Shown here one piece after another: positions 36,292 through 46,026 of a DNA stretch of 64,000 bases; position 1 is the first letter of the stretch, and every line of letters begins with the position of its first letter. The stretch is from positions 1,984,001-2,048,000 of the forward strand of contig NZ_CP045292.1 of NCBI RefSeq assembly GCF_009363055.1. Reading direction: 5' to 3'. This DNA is from Flavobacterium haoranii. Its GTDB lineage: Bacteria > Bacteroidota > Bacteroidia > Flavobacteriales > Flavobacteriaceae. Position numbers and translations under genes: made by a program. Below the pieces are notes generated by a model, which saw nothing but the letters and a program-made list of their open reading frames with translations, did no database searches and was not told the DNA's origin.

Positions 36292-38921
36292 CTATTGTTT
36301 AATCAATTTTATTGTTTTAATAGCGTCATTTATCATTACTCGAACAAAGTATGTTCCTGGTAATAAATTTGAAACATCAATAGACCTTTCATTTTTTTCA
36401 AATTTTTTGATTAAAACTTCTTGACCTATCATATTGTAAACTGAAACAATTGCAAAATCTCCAATAAAATCAACATTTAAAATATTGTTTACAGGATTTG
36501 GATAAATATTAACCTTTAATACTGAATCAAAATTTTCATTTGATAATGTATTCGTAGGACACTCAAGTAAAATTAAATTGGAACTATTATTTGTTGTTCC
36601 ATCACCTAATCTTCCTTGTCCGTTTAATCCACAAGCACTCAAAGAATCATCATTGTTTAATGAAAAAGTATGATATGCTCCTGCAGAAATTAGCTTATGA
36701 TTATTGGAGTTTGTTACACTAATAAAATTAGAATTATTAGTTGTTCCATCTCCTAATTGTCCAAAATTATTTTGCCCAGTGTAAAACATGTTTCCATAAG
36801 TAGTGATAGTTCCAACTGTATAATTCCATCCGGCATCTATATTTTCTACTTGATCAAAAACTGAAACTGGCGCTAATCGATTAACATTGGTACCATCTCC
36901 AAGTTGTCCGTAAGTATTATTTCCCCATGTAAGAAGAAGTCCGTTTAACTTTTTACCCACAGAATGATTGTATCCAGCAGCTACATCAGCCCAGTCATTA
37001 TCTGTGCCTATTTGAGTTGGAACTATTGCGTTATTAGTCGTTCCATTTCCAAGTTGACCATCAGAATTGTTACCCCATGTCCAAAGTGTACCATTCATTT
37101 TAGTTGCTAATGAGAAACCATTTCCTGCGGCAATTTTTAACCAACTAGTATCTGTTCCAATTTGTGTAGGCACTATTTTATTAACAGTGGTTCCATCACC
37201 TAATTGACCGAAATTATTATTTCCCCAAGCCCAAAGTGCACCATTATCTCTTATTGCTAAACAAATCCCTCGCCAGTAGCAACCCTGATCCAGTTTGTTG
37301 ATGTCCCTATTTGTGTTGGAGTGATTTTATTTGTTGTTGTTCCGTCACCTAATTGACCAAAGGTATTATTCCCCCAAGCCCATAATGTTCCATCTGCTTT
37401 TATTGCTAAAGTAAAACCACCACTTGCTGAAACACTTTGCCAATTATTCGCTGTGCCTATTTGAGTTGGACTACTTTTGGCAATTGTTGTTCCATCTCCC
37501 AACTGTCCATAACCATTATCTCCCCAAGCCCATAATGTTCCATCGGTCTTTATTCCTACTGAATGAGTGTAACCTGCACTGATAGTTTCCCAACAGCCTG
37601 ATGCGTTTGAAAGTGTTGTGAATGAGCCACAATACACCCATTGTGTTTGATCGTTACCACAAACAGAAGCAACCCACCAATGATAATCTGTATTTGGAGA
37701 TAAGTTGTCAATATTAGTTGAAGTTGAAGTTGTATTGCCATCGATTCCACCAATTGTAGGTTCGGTATTATATAAATACAAATATGTGTCAGGTGTTGGC
37801 GTCACAGATGTCCAGTTAAGTACTGCAGTTGTTGCTGTAATATTATCTGCCCAAAATTGTCCAGGAGGATTACAAGGCGGAGTGCTATCCTGACATTTTA
37901 TTGAACGAACTCTGTTTGTTTCTTGAGTACCACAATTAGCATTTGAATGTAAAAAATATCTAATAACTCCAGATGTTGCAATAGAATCCCAAACCAAAGG
38001 TGTTTGTCCACTTGCTAAAACCACCGTCCCATCTGCATTGGTGATGGTAATGTAATCAGTAGATACAGAACTTGTAAAAGTATATTCTTTATTTGACAAA
38101 ACATTTACATTTGAATATTCTCCAGCGTAAGCATCTGCAACGATTTGTTCAGTACTTCCTGTACAAGCAGGAGTAAAAGTTGCATTAGGGTACAATCCAT
38201 AAATAGCACCATTACAAGTTAAAGCAGCTGGCGAAGTAAAACTCCCACCAGAAACCCACATTCCAGTTGTAGCACCACAGTTAGAGCGTATCCAATAGTA
38301 ATAGGTTGTGCCTGCTGCAATATTTAAATATAAAGTGGTAGTTAAGTTAGTTGTAGTAAATAACGTAGGAGTAGAATTTGCATTAGGAGCACTATTTGTA
38401 GTAACTATATAAATATCATAATTAGTAGAAGGCACTGGTGATGCAGCTGTCCAAGTCATTTTACAAGAATTGGATGTTATATTTGATACCACTAGATTTG
38501 AAGGTGGTGCGCAGTTTGACGCATCCGCACATCGAATATAGCGTGACCTATTCACTTGTTCACTACCACAACTAGCATTTGAATGAAGGTAATAACGAAT
38601 AACGCCTGTGGTACTTCCAGAATCCCACATTACAGGTTGAGTTCCACTAGCATAAACAACAGTTCCTGAATCATTAGTAATTGTAATATAATCAGTTGTA
38701 ACTGAGCTTGAGAACGAATATTGTTTGTTTGCAATTACATTCACATTGCTGTATTCGCCAGTCCAACCTTGATTAGTTATTGTCTCATAGTTTCCATTAC
38801 AGCTTGGTGTAAATGCATTACTTGGAAATATTCCATTCGGTGCAGTAGTACATTGTGCAACAGCATTAGGAATGAAACATAAAAATGCCAATAGGCAAAA
38901 TAGAGTAATTGTTCTTTTCAT
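36292..38921 (-). CDS. T9SS-exported RCC1-repeat protein, frameshifted (two segments)
   Basis: Segment one (38921-37257) has a signal peptide (ends NAVAQ), two copies of a Cys-rich beta domain (about 23-130 and 235-345), each followed by a fibronectin III-like domain, then RCC1 repeats (LWAWGDNGYGQLGDGTT). It ends ATGEGFV at a stop. One extra T in the TTT run gives GFCLAIRDNGALWAWGNN, joining segment two (37173-36292) with more RCC1 repeats and a type A sorting domain (VNIYPNPVNN, NLLPGTYFVRV, IKLIKQ). The product is about 876 residues, a seven-bladed-propeller-type surface protein. The RCC1 domain probably binds something outside the cell; the ligand is unknown. Confidence 0.82.
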
Positions 38922-38991
38922 TTTTTTATATTTTGATGATTTGAAGCTTAAATTGATTAAATTATAGTCAAAACTATGAGATATGAAGAGT

Positions 38992-39015
38992 TAGACCAAT
39001 TTGTTTATTGGACTA
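38992..39015. promoter_or_regulatory. Inverted repeat upstream of the RCC1 gene
   Basis: TAGACCAAT-TTGTTT-ATTGGACTA, 8 of 9 arm positions paired, 71-94 bp before the RCC1 start and just after the AraC gene. No T run follows, so it looks more like an operator than a terminator. Confidence 0.4.
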
Positions 39016-39068
39016 TTTATAAATAATCAAAAGATCTAACACTATTTATTTACTTGATTAACAAATAC

Positions 39069-40772
39069 TTAATCTGTATTTTCTAATTTTTCAATGTAAT
39101 AATTAGGAGAAAGTCCAGTTTGCTTTTTAAAAACGCGAACAAGTGTATTAGCATCTTTATAACCTACTTCTTCTGCAATGGCTTGCAAAGTATATTTACG
39201 GAAATAAGGAGCATCTTTTAGTCTTTGAAGTACATAATGAATTCGTAATTCTTGAGTATATTCTGAAAAGGTTTTTTGCATTACCTGATTAAAATATTGT
39301 GACAAATAGGCTGTATTGGTATTTAATTTTTTTGCTACAAAAGCCAACTTAAAGTTAGGATCTAAAAAAGTTTCTTTTTGTTCTAGTTTTTTTAAACCTA
39401 CTGTTATTTTTTCAATAAGATCTTCATCAATTGATTGTTTTGGTTGCGTTTCAATTTTATCAATCTGTAGATTATTATTTGAAGCATGAGTTTCTTTTAA
39501 ATTTTGAATAATCTTTAAAAATCGATAATGTTTTTCTTTCTGATTTTTGTAATAGTAATAAAAACTACAAACCACTACAGCAAAAAGAATCAAAATACCA
39601 AAAAGCGATATTTTAAAATAATTCTTTGATGCAATAACTTTATTTGATTCTTCTTTTATTTTGTTTAAATCGTAATTGTGAAGAAAATTTAAAGATTTAC
39701 TTTTAATTCCCTCTATTGATTGAATTAATTCTAAGCTTTTTTTGGCATAGCTGTATGCATTTTTAGTATCGTTCTTCTCATTATAACACTGTGTCATAAT
39801 ATTATATGCCATTAATAAATTTTCATTAGAAACTTTAGTTATTTTATAACCTTCAATGTATTTCTTACAATAAAAAAGTGACGAATCAATTTGTTTTAAA
39901 TTATAAAAACAATCGGCCATTCCTAAATCAAACAATTGTTCTGTTCTTATATTATCCTGAATAATAGGATACTTTTTTCGCTTTCTGTATAATGATAAAG
40001 ATTTCTCGTAATTTCCTGCTAAAGCGGCACTTTTTGCTTCACGCATGCTCAATAATGCTTTGGTGTATTCGGGCTGAAAATTATCTTGTAACATCATTGT
40101 TGCTGCTACATTAAAATAATGATTTGCAGAATCTAACAACACGGTTTTCTTCGACTGAATATAATACTTTTGATAAGCTTCCCCAATAATATTGTATTTA
40201 TCTGCAAACAGTTTTTTATTCATTACTTTTTTTTCACCTACTCCTAATTTTAAGTGATGAGAAGTTTTTAATTCTCTCTTTAGTAAAGCAATTCCATTAA
40301 CATAATCGCCCATAGCTACTTTTATGGAACCATATTGCGCGTTAAAATGATTATTAGGCACACTGTTTTTATATTTATCAAGATAAAACAAGGCTAAATC
40401 GTATTCTCCTAAATTTTTATGAATATAAAATAGTTTGTTAACACACATACTTAGCAAATCTTGATATACTTTGCTCATTTTATCAATTTCACTTTTCTCA
40501 ATATCTTCTATAACAGCTATTAGAATTTTCTTTGAATGAGTAAACTCGGATTTGTTATAAAAATAATTCGCTTCATAATACTTACCATAAAAACGAAACA
40601 ATTCATTTTTAGAATTACTAATTTCTATGGCTTGAGCGTAAGCCTTTTCTGGATTTGAAATAAGATTTTCTTGAATACTTCGGGTTATATTAATTTCTGA
40701 TTCACTCAATTCTTGAGCAAATATCAAATTAATGAATAATGATAGTATGATAGAAAAAGTAAATTTGTGCAT
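39069..40772 (-). CDS. AraC-family regulator with TPR sensor region and TM anchor
   Basis: A 567-residue protein. It has a signal peptide (ends LIFAQ), about 350 residues of helical TPR-like repeats (periplasmic), one TM (about 388-408: LFGILILFAVVVCSFYYYY), a linker and a C-terminal AraC helix-turn-helix (about 465-565: NTAYLSQYFNQVM, LQAIAEEVGYKDANTLVRVFKKQTGLSP). This membrane-spanning one-component design is common in Bacteroidota. It sits upstream of the RCC1 gene on the same strand, so that gene is a candidate target. Confidence 0.88.
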   Translation of the reverse strand: MHKFTFSIILSLFINLIFAQELSESEINITRSIQENLISNPEKAYAQAIEISNSKNELFRFYGKYYEANYFYNKSEFTHSKKILIAVIEDIEKSEIDKMSKVYQDLLSMCVNKLFYIHKNLGEYDLALFYLDKYKNSVPNNHFNAQYGSIKVAMGDYVNGIALLKRELKTSHHLKLGVGEKKVMNKKLFADKYNIIGEAYQKYYIQSKKTVLLDSANHYFNVAATMMLQDNFQPEYTKALLSMREAKSAALAGNYEKSLSLYRKRKKYPIIQDNIRTEQLFDLGMADCFYNLKQIDSSLFYCKKYIEGYKITKVSNENLLMAYNIMTQCYNEKNDTKNAYSYAKKSLELIQSIEGIKSKSLNFLHNYDLNKIKEESNKVIASKNYFKISLFGILILFAVVVCSFYYYYKNQKEKHYRFLKIIQNLKETHASNNNLQIDKIETQPKQSIDEDLIEKITVGLKKLEQKETFLDPNFKLAFVAKKLNTNTAYLSQYFNQVMQKTFSEYTQELRIHYVLQRLKDAPYFRKYTLQAIAEEVGYKDANTLVRVFKKQTGLSPNYYIEKLENTD

Positions 40773-40842
40773 CTTGAAAATTTAGCAACTCAACCTAAAA
40801 ATTATAGTGTGCTAAAATATGAATAAAACTATATTGTTTAGT

Positions 40843-40858
40843 ATCTTATTGATAAGAT
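40843..40858. repeat. Short inverted repeat upstream of the AraC gene
   Basis: ATCTTAT-TG-ATAAGAT, perfect 7-bp arms, in the gap between sucB and the AraC gene, about 70 bp before the AraC start. Possible operator; no further support. Confidence 0.3.
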
Positions 40859-40907
40859 TAACTTTTACATTTCCCAACAATATCTAAACTTATAATTTTT
40901 AATAAAG

Positions 40908-40940
40908 AAAAATCCCAAACTCTATGAATTTGGGATTTTG
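40908..40940 (-). terminator. Terminator after sucB
   Basis: AATCCCAAA / TTTGGGATT stem with T-rich tail on the minus strand, placed downstream of the sucA-sucB transcript. Confidence 0.8.
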
Positions 40941-40948
40941 TTATTTAG

Positions 40949-40973
40949 AATCTGAAACAAGTTCAGATTGACA
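40949..40973. repeat. Palindromic repeat, half copy
   Basis: AATCTGAA-acaag-TTCAGATT then TGACA, homologous to the right half of the element at 12476-12556. The arm bases that differ do so in pairs, so the hairpin is kept. Confidence 0.6.
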
Positions 40974-40980
40974 AAGTCAT

Positions 40981-42201
40981 TTATAATTCTAATGCTTTTT
41001 TCACATTACCACCCATTAAAATTTCTGCTGGGTTTTCTAATGCTTCCTTAACCGCTACTAAGAATCCTACAGACTCACGTCCGTCGATGATTCTATGGTC
41101 GTATGATAATGCTACAAACATAACTGGAGCGATAACAATTTGACCGTTTTTAACGATAGCTCTATCTACTACATTGTGCATTCCTAAAATTCCTGATTGA
41201 GGAGGATTGATAATTGGTGTAGATAACATACTTCCGAAAACACCACCATTAGAAATCGTAAATGTACCACCTGTCATTTCGTCAACAGTGATTTGTCCGT
41301 CACGAGCTCTTAAAGCCAATCTTTTAATTTCAGCTTCAACACCTCTGAAAGATAATGTTTCTGCATTTCTCATTACTGGAACCATTAATCCTTTTGGACC
41401 TGAAACCGCTACTGAAATATCACAGAAGTCGTAAGAAATTTTCTCTTGACCATCAATCATAGAGTTTACATCTGGATACAATTGTAAAGCACGAGTTACG
41501 GCTTTAGTAAAGAACGACATGAAGCCCAGTCCTAAACCATGTTTCGCTTTGAACTCTTCTTTATATTGGTCTCGAATAGCATAAATTGCCGACATGTCAA
41601 CTTCGTTGAAAGTAGTTAACATCGCCGTTTCATTTTTAGCTGAAACCAAACGCTCCGCTACTTTTCTACGTAACATAGAAAGCTTAGTTCTTTCTGTTCC
41701 GCGGTTTCCTCCTGTTGGAGTTCCCATAGAAGGCACCGCATTAATTGCATCTTCTTTAGTAACTCTACCAGCTTTTCCAGTACCCACAACCTCTGAAGGT
41801 TGAATGTTTTTTTCTGCTAAAATTTTCTTTGCAGCTGGAGAAGCACTTCCTGTAGCATAAGTTTCAGTTTTTGCTGGAGCTTCTGGAGCTGGTGCAGCTT
41901 CTACTTTCTTTTCTTCTGCTTTTGGAGCTTCAGCAACAGGAGCAGCACCACCTTCTGGTTTAGCTGCACTTGTATCAATTAAACAAACTACTTGTCCCAC
42001 TGCCACAGCATCACCTTCTTCTGCTTTTAAAGTGATAATTCCACTTGCTTCTGCAGGTAATTCTAAAGTAGCTTTATCTGAATCTACTTCTGCAATTGCT
42101 TGATCTTTTTCAACATAATCGCCATCTTGAACTAACCAAGTTGCAATTTCAACTTCGGTAATTGACTCTCCCGGTGAAGGGACTTTCATTTCTAATATCA
42201 T
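40981..42201 (-). CDS. sucB: Dihydrolipoyllysine-residue succinyltransferase (E2 of 2-oxoglutarate dehydrogenase)
   Basis: A 406-residue E2. It has a lipoyl domain at 1-75 with the lipoylated K43 in DSDKATLE, an Ala/Pro/Glu linker (about 80-115), a peripheral-subunit-binding domain (about 118-155: AAKKILAEKNIQPSEVVGTG) and a catalytic acyltransferase domain ending with the active-site SYDHRIIDG (about 374-382). It transfers succinyl groups to CoA in the TCA cycle. It lies 57 bp after sucA in the same direction. Confidence 0.95.
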   Translation of the reverse strand: MILEMKVPSPGESITEVEIATWLVQDGDYVEKDQAIAEVDSDKATLELPAEASGIITLKAEEGDAVAVGQVVCLIDTSAAKPEGGAAPVAEAPKAEEKKVEAAPAPEAPAKTETYATGSASPAAKKILAEKNIQPSEVVGTGKAGRVTKEDAINAVPSMGTPTGGNRGTERTKLSMLRRKVAERLVSAKNETAMLTTFNEVDMSAIYAIRDQYKEEFKAKHGLGLGFMSFFTKAVTRALQLYPDVNSMIDGQEKISYDFCDISVAVSGPKGLMVPVMRNAETLSFRGVEAEIKRLALRARDGQITVDEMTGGTFTISNGGVFGSMLSTPIINPPQSGILGMHNVVDRAIVKNGQIVIAPVMFVALSYDHRIIDGRESVGFLVAVKEALENPAEILMGGNVKKALEL

Positions 42202-42258
42202 AACTCTAAGTTGTTTTAATTTTGTCTCTTTTAGAGAAAACGTATTTTATATACTAAA

Positions 42259-45030
42259 TTAATTAAATAAATCTTTATCAAAAACCATTGCAATAGCATT
42301 TGCATGACGTTTTTTAGAACGCTCATAACTTCCTGCTGCAGGCGCACTATATGCTTTTGGCGAAGCCAATCTTAATTTTACTAAATCAAAATTCATTAAC
42401 ATAAAGCTGTATGCTCCCATGTTTTTAGGCTCTTCTTGTGCCCAAACATAATCTTTTGCATTTGGATAACTTTCAATAATTGCTTTGATTTGGTCTACAG
42501 CTAATGGGAACAATTGTTCTAAACGAACTACTGCAACATCATTACGTCCTAATTCTTCACGCTTAGCAATGATATCGTAATAGAATTTACCTGTACAGAA
42601 AACTAATGTTTTTACTGCTTTTTTATCAGCAACATTTGGATCGTCAATTACTTCTTGAAATTGTCCACTAGCTAATTCTTCTTTTGTTGAAACGGCTAAT
42701 GGATGACGTAACAAACTTTTTGGAGAAAATACCACTAATGGTTTTCTAAAGTTTGTTTTCATTTGTCTTCTCATTAAGTGGAAGAAGTTTGCAGGTGTCG
42801 TACAATCGGCAACATACATATTGTGTTTTGCGCACAATTGTAAATAACGTTCCATACGAGCTGAAGAGTGTTCAGCACCTTGGTTTTCATAACCGTGTGG
42901 CAATAAAAGCACTAAACCATTTTGGTTATTCCACTTATCTTCACCCGCAGAAATATATTGGTCAATCATAATTTGGGCTCCATTAGAGAAATCTCCAAAC
43001 TGTGCTTCCCAAATTGTTAATGTTTTTGGAGATGCTAAAGCGTAACCATACTCGAAACCAACTACACCATACTCCGATAAGTGCGAGTTATAGATATGGA
43101 AGTTTCCTTTTTTATCTTGTATGTCATTTAGTAATACTATTTCTTCTTCAGAATCTTCTACTTTAACTACTGCATGACGGTGTGAGAAAGTTCCACGTTC
43201 TACATCTTGCCCAGACATACGAACATCATAACCTTCTGTTAATAAAGAACCATAAGCTAATAATTCTCCCATTGCCCAATCTAATTGATTACGCTCGAAG
43301 TACATTGCTTTACGATCTTCTACTAAACGAGAGATTTTATTGATAAATTTCTTGTCAGCAGGTAATTCAGTAATTACAGATGCAATTTTATCTAAACTTT
43401 CTTGGTTAAAAGATGTATCAAATTTTTCTAACATTACATCGTCAGAAACTTGTACATATCCTTCCCATTCATTTTGCATAAATGGAGTGATCACTGTTAA
43501 ATCTTTTGTTCTTGAAATCTCAAGATTCTCATCTAACTTTGCTTTGTACTCATCTTCTAAACCTTTTACATAACCTGCGTCGATAACGCCTTCAGCTTGT
43601 AATTTAGCTGCATAAATATCACGAGGGTTTTTATGTTTAGAAATTGCTTTATAAAGTTTTGGTTGTGTAAAACGAGGCTCATCACCTTCGTTATGTCCGT
43701 ATTTTCTATAACCTAAAAGATCGATAAAAACATCTCCACCAAATTCCATTCTATAATCTAAGGCAAACAACATAGCATGTACAACAGCTTCAGCATCATC
43801 TGCATTAACATGTAATACTGGCGATAAAGTTACTTTAGCAATATCTGTACAATAAGTAGATGAACGAGCATCTAAATAATTTGTTGTAAAACCAACTTGG
43901 TTATTGATAACTAAATGAATAGTACCACCTGTTTTATAACCATCTAATTTTGCCATTTGGATAATCTCATACACAATACCTTGACCTGCTACAGCAGCAT
44001 CACCGTGAACAGCGATAGGTAAAACTTTTGAGAAATCATTTGGATAATTTCTATCTTGTTTAGCTCGAGCAATTCCTTCTATTACTGCACCTACTGTTTC
44101 TAAGTGAGAAGGATTTGGCGCTAAATTTAAATTAATTTGTTTGCCTGAATTTGTTAATCGATCTGATGTTAATCCTAAGTGATATTTAACATCTCCATCA
44201 AAATACATATCATCATCATAATCTTTTCCATCAAATTCAGAGAAGATATTTTGCGTGTTTTTACCAAAAATATTAGCCAAAACATTTAAACGACCACGGT
44301 GAGCCATACCCATTACAAATTGCTCAACTCCTCTATCTGCAGCTGCTTCAATTAAAGCATCTAAAGCTGGAATTGCCGCTTCACAGCCTTCTAATGAGAA
44401 ACGTTTTTGTCCTACATATTTTGTGTGTAAAAAAGTTTCAAAAGAAATAGCTTCATTTAATTTTCTTAAAATGTGTTTCTTTTGATCAACATTAAATTTT
44501 GGTTGATTATCGTTAATGTCTAATCTATTCTTTATCCATTCTTGAACCTTTGGATCGCGAATATACATAAACTCAACACCAATAGACTGACAATAAACAC
44601 TTTCTAAATGTTTTACAATTTCAGTTAAAGTGCTAGGCTTCATATTTACAATTTTAGCTGCATCAAAAACAGTATTTAAATCTGCTTGTGATAAACCAAA
44701 ATTTTCAAGAGCTAATGTAGGCGAATATGCTCTTCTTTCTCTAACAGGATTTGTTTTTGTAAACAAATGCCCTCTTGTTCTATAGCCTTCAATAAGTTTT
44801 AAAACATTAAATTCTTTTTGAAGCTTCTCTGTAACATGTTCACAAGAATAATCTCCAGACGCAATAATCTGCCCTACTTCTTCTGAACCATAATTAGCTT
44901 GTGCAAAATCAAATCCTTGAAAAAAACTTCTCCAGCTTGGTTCTACGCTATCTGGATTTTGAAGATATTGTTCATATAAATCGGCAAAAAAAGCCGTATG
45001 CGCAGCGTTTAAAAAGGAAAACCTATCCAT
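42259..45030 (-). CDS. sucA: 2-oxoglutarate dehydrogenase E1 component
   Basis: A 923-residue thiamine-diphosphate enzyme that decarboxylates 2-oxoglutarate and succinylates the E2 lipoyl arm. It has the typical N-terminus (DRFSFLNAAHTAFFADLYEQYL), MGMAHRGRLNVLAN, the ThDP/metal site HGDAAVAGQG and NNQVGFTT, and the C-terminal transketolase-like half (FSHRHAVV, EAQFGDFSNGAQIMIDQY, LLPHGYENQGAEHSSAR). Full length. First gene of the sucAB transcript. Confidence 0.97.
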   Translation of the reverse strand: MDRFSFLNAAHTAFFADLYEQYLQNPDSVEPSWRSFFQGFDFAQANYGSEEVGQIIASGDYSCEHVTEKLQKEFNVLKLIEGYRTRGHLFTKTNPVRERRAYSPTLALENFGLSQADLNTVFDAAKIVNMKPSTLTEIVKHLESVYCQSIGVEFMYIRDPKVQEWIKNRLDINDNQPKFNVDQKKHILRKLNEAISFETFLHTKYVGQKRFSLEGCEAAIPALDALIEAAADRGVEQFVMGMAHRGRLNVLANIFGKNTQNIFSEFDGKDYDDDMYFDGDVKYHLGLTSDRLTNSGKQINLNLAPNPSHLETVGAVIEGIARAKQDRNYPNDFSKVLPIAVHGDAAVAGQGIVYEIIQMAKLDGYKTGGTIHLVINNQVGFTTNYLDARSSTYCTDIAKVTLSPVLHVNADDAEAVVHAMLFALDYRMEFGGDVFIDLLGYRKYGHNEGDEPRFTQPKLYKAISKHKNPRDIYAAKLQAEGVIDAGYVKGLEDEYKAKLDENLEISRTKDLTVITPFMQNEWEGYVQVSDDVMLEKFDTSFNQESLDKIASVITELPADKKFINKISRLVEDRKAMYFERNQLDWAMGELLAYGSLLTEGYDVRMSGQDVERGTFSHRHAVVKVEDSEEEIVLLNDIQDKKGNFHIYNSHLSEYGVVGFEYGYALASPKTLTIWEAQFGDFSNGAQIMIDQYISAGEDKWNNQNGLVLLLPHGYENQGAEHSSARMERYLQLCAKHNMYVADCTTPANFFHLMRRQMKTNFRKPLVVFSPKSLLRHPLAVSTKEELASGQFQEVIDDPNVADKKAVKTLVFCTGKFYYDIIAKREELGRNDVAVVRLEQLFPLAVDQIKAIIESYPNAKDYVWAQEEPKNMGAYSFMLMNFDLVKLRLASPKAYSAPAAGSYERSKKRHANAIAMVFDKDLFN

Positions 45031-45146
45031 AGTTGTGTCTTACTGACAAATTTGGTTAAAAAATTTTTATGCAAAAGTAAAACATTTGTAATAATCTTCT
45101 AAAGAAATTTGTATTTTTATAACATTAATTTTTCTGAAATGGTTTT

Positions 45147-45692
45147 ATGAAAAAGAATTTCGCAAACAATTTAACATTTTTAGCTCTTTTTGTATTTTTA
45201 ATTAGCGCAATTAATTTAGTTTCTGCTCAAAATAGCGAAGAAAACAAAACAAAATCTAATTTTTGGAATAAAGTTCAATTTGGTGGCGGACTTGGACTTG
45301 GGTTCGGAAGTGGTTATACTAACTTTTCTATTTCGCCAAGTGCTATTTACAATATTAATAACTATTTTGCCACAGGAGTGGGCCTACAATATGCTTATGT
45401 AAGAGAGAAAAACGTTTACACCGCTAATTTATATGGCGGAAGTATAATCGGGCTTTTTAATCCACTTGAAGAAATACAACTTTCAGTAGAAGTTGAACAA
45501 CTTAAAGTAAACAATAGTTTTAATACTGATTACGGAAAAGTTCATGATGACTTTTGGAATACTGCTCTTTTTCTAGGAGCTGGTTATAGAACAAGCAATG
45601 TAACTATTGGAGCAAAATACAATGTTCTTTACAAAGACAATCAAGGTGTTTATGCGGATGCTTTAATGCCTTTTATTAGAATTTATTTCTAA
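45147..45692 (+). CDS. Small outer-membrane beta-barrel protein
   Basis: A 181-residue protein with signal peptide (ends NLVSAQ) and alternating beta-strand segments (FGGGLGLGFGSGYTNFSISPSAIYNI, YFATGVGLQYAYVREK, ALFLGAGYRTSNVTIGAKY) ending in an aromatic (IRIYF), as outer-membrane barrels do. Homologues often lie beside sucA. I recall some database entries carrying a ketoglutarate-related name, but nothing here supports an enzymatic role. Function unknown. It overlaps the convergent 116-residue gene by 17 bp. Confidence 0.7.
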   Translation: MKKNFANNLTFLALFVFLISAINLVSAQNSEENKTKSNFWNKVQFGGGLGLGFGSGYTNFSISPSAIYNINNYFATGVGLQYAYVREKNVYTANLYGGSIIGLFNPLEEIQLSVEVEQLKVNNSFNTDYGKVHDDFWNTALFLGAGYRTSNVTIGAKYNVLYKDNQGVYADALMPFIRIYF

Positions 45693-46026
45693 ACCAAACT
45701 TTTTGCCATTCCCGTTTTAAAACCAAAAAAGTAACTTGCTCTGAAAGTTGCACCAAATCGGAACCATCTAATTCCTTCACCTCATTTTCAGGCACATCTA
45801 TTATATAGAGTAAATTTAAATACTCTGTAAATTTGTGCTGTATTAAAAAATAGATTTTTTCTTGCACACGGTTTTTAAAATCGAAAGGAAAAACACTTGT
45901 AGGAACATCTAAACTTTCATTTGCCAAAGAAAAATCTTTATTAGTTTGTTCTATTAATTTGAAATACAAATTCTCTTCCTCTGCTTGAGAAATTAAAACA
46001 TCAATATTTGCAGGAGGATTATACAT
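45676..46026 (-). CDS. Conserved hypothetical protein
   Basis: A 116-residue protein, soluble and acidic, with no domain I recognise. The pattern of hydrophobic residues (KIYFLIQHKFTEYLNLLYIIDVPE, LVQLSEQVTFLVLKREWQKVWF) suggests a compact alpha/beta or helical fold. The start overlaps the end of the polyprenyl synthetase gene by 8 bp, so it is probably translated from the same mRNA. Confidence 0.6.
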   Translation of the reverse strand: MYNPPANIDVLISQAEEENLYFKLIEQTNKDFSLANESLDVPTSVFPFDFKNRVQEKIYFLIQHKFTEYLNLLYIIDVPENEVKELDGSDLVQLSEQVTFLVLKREWQKVWFRNKF

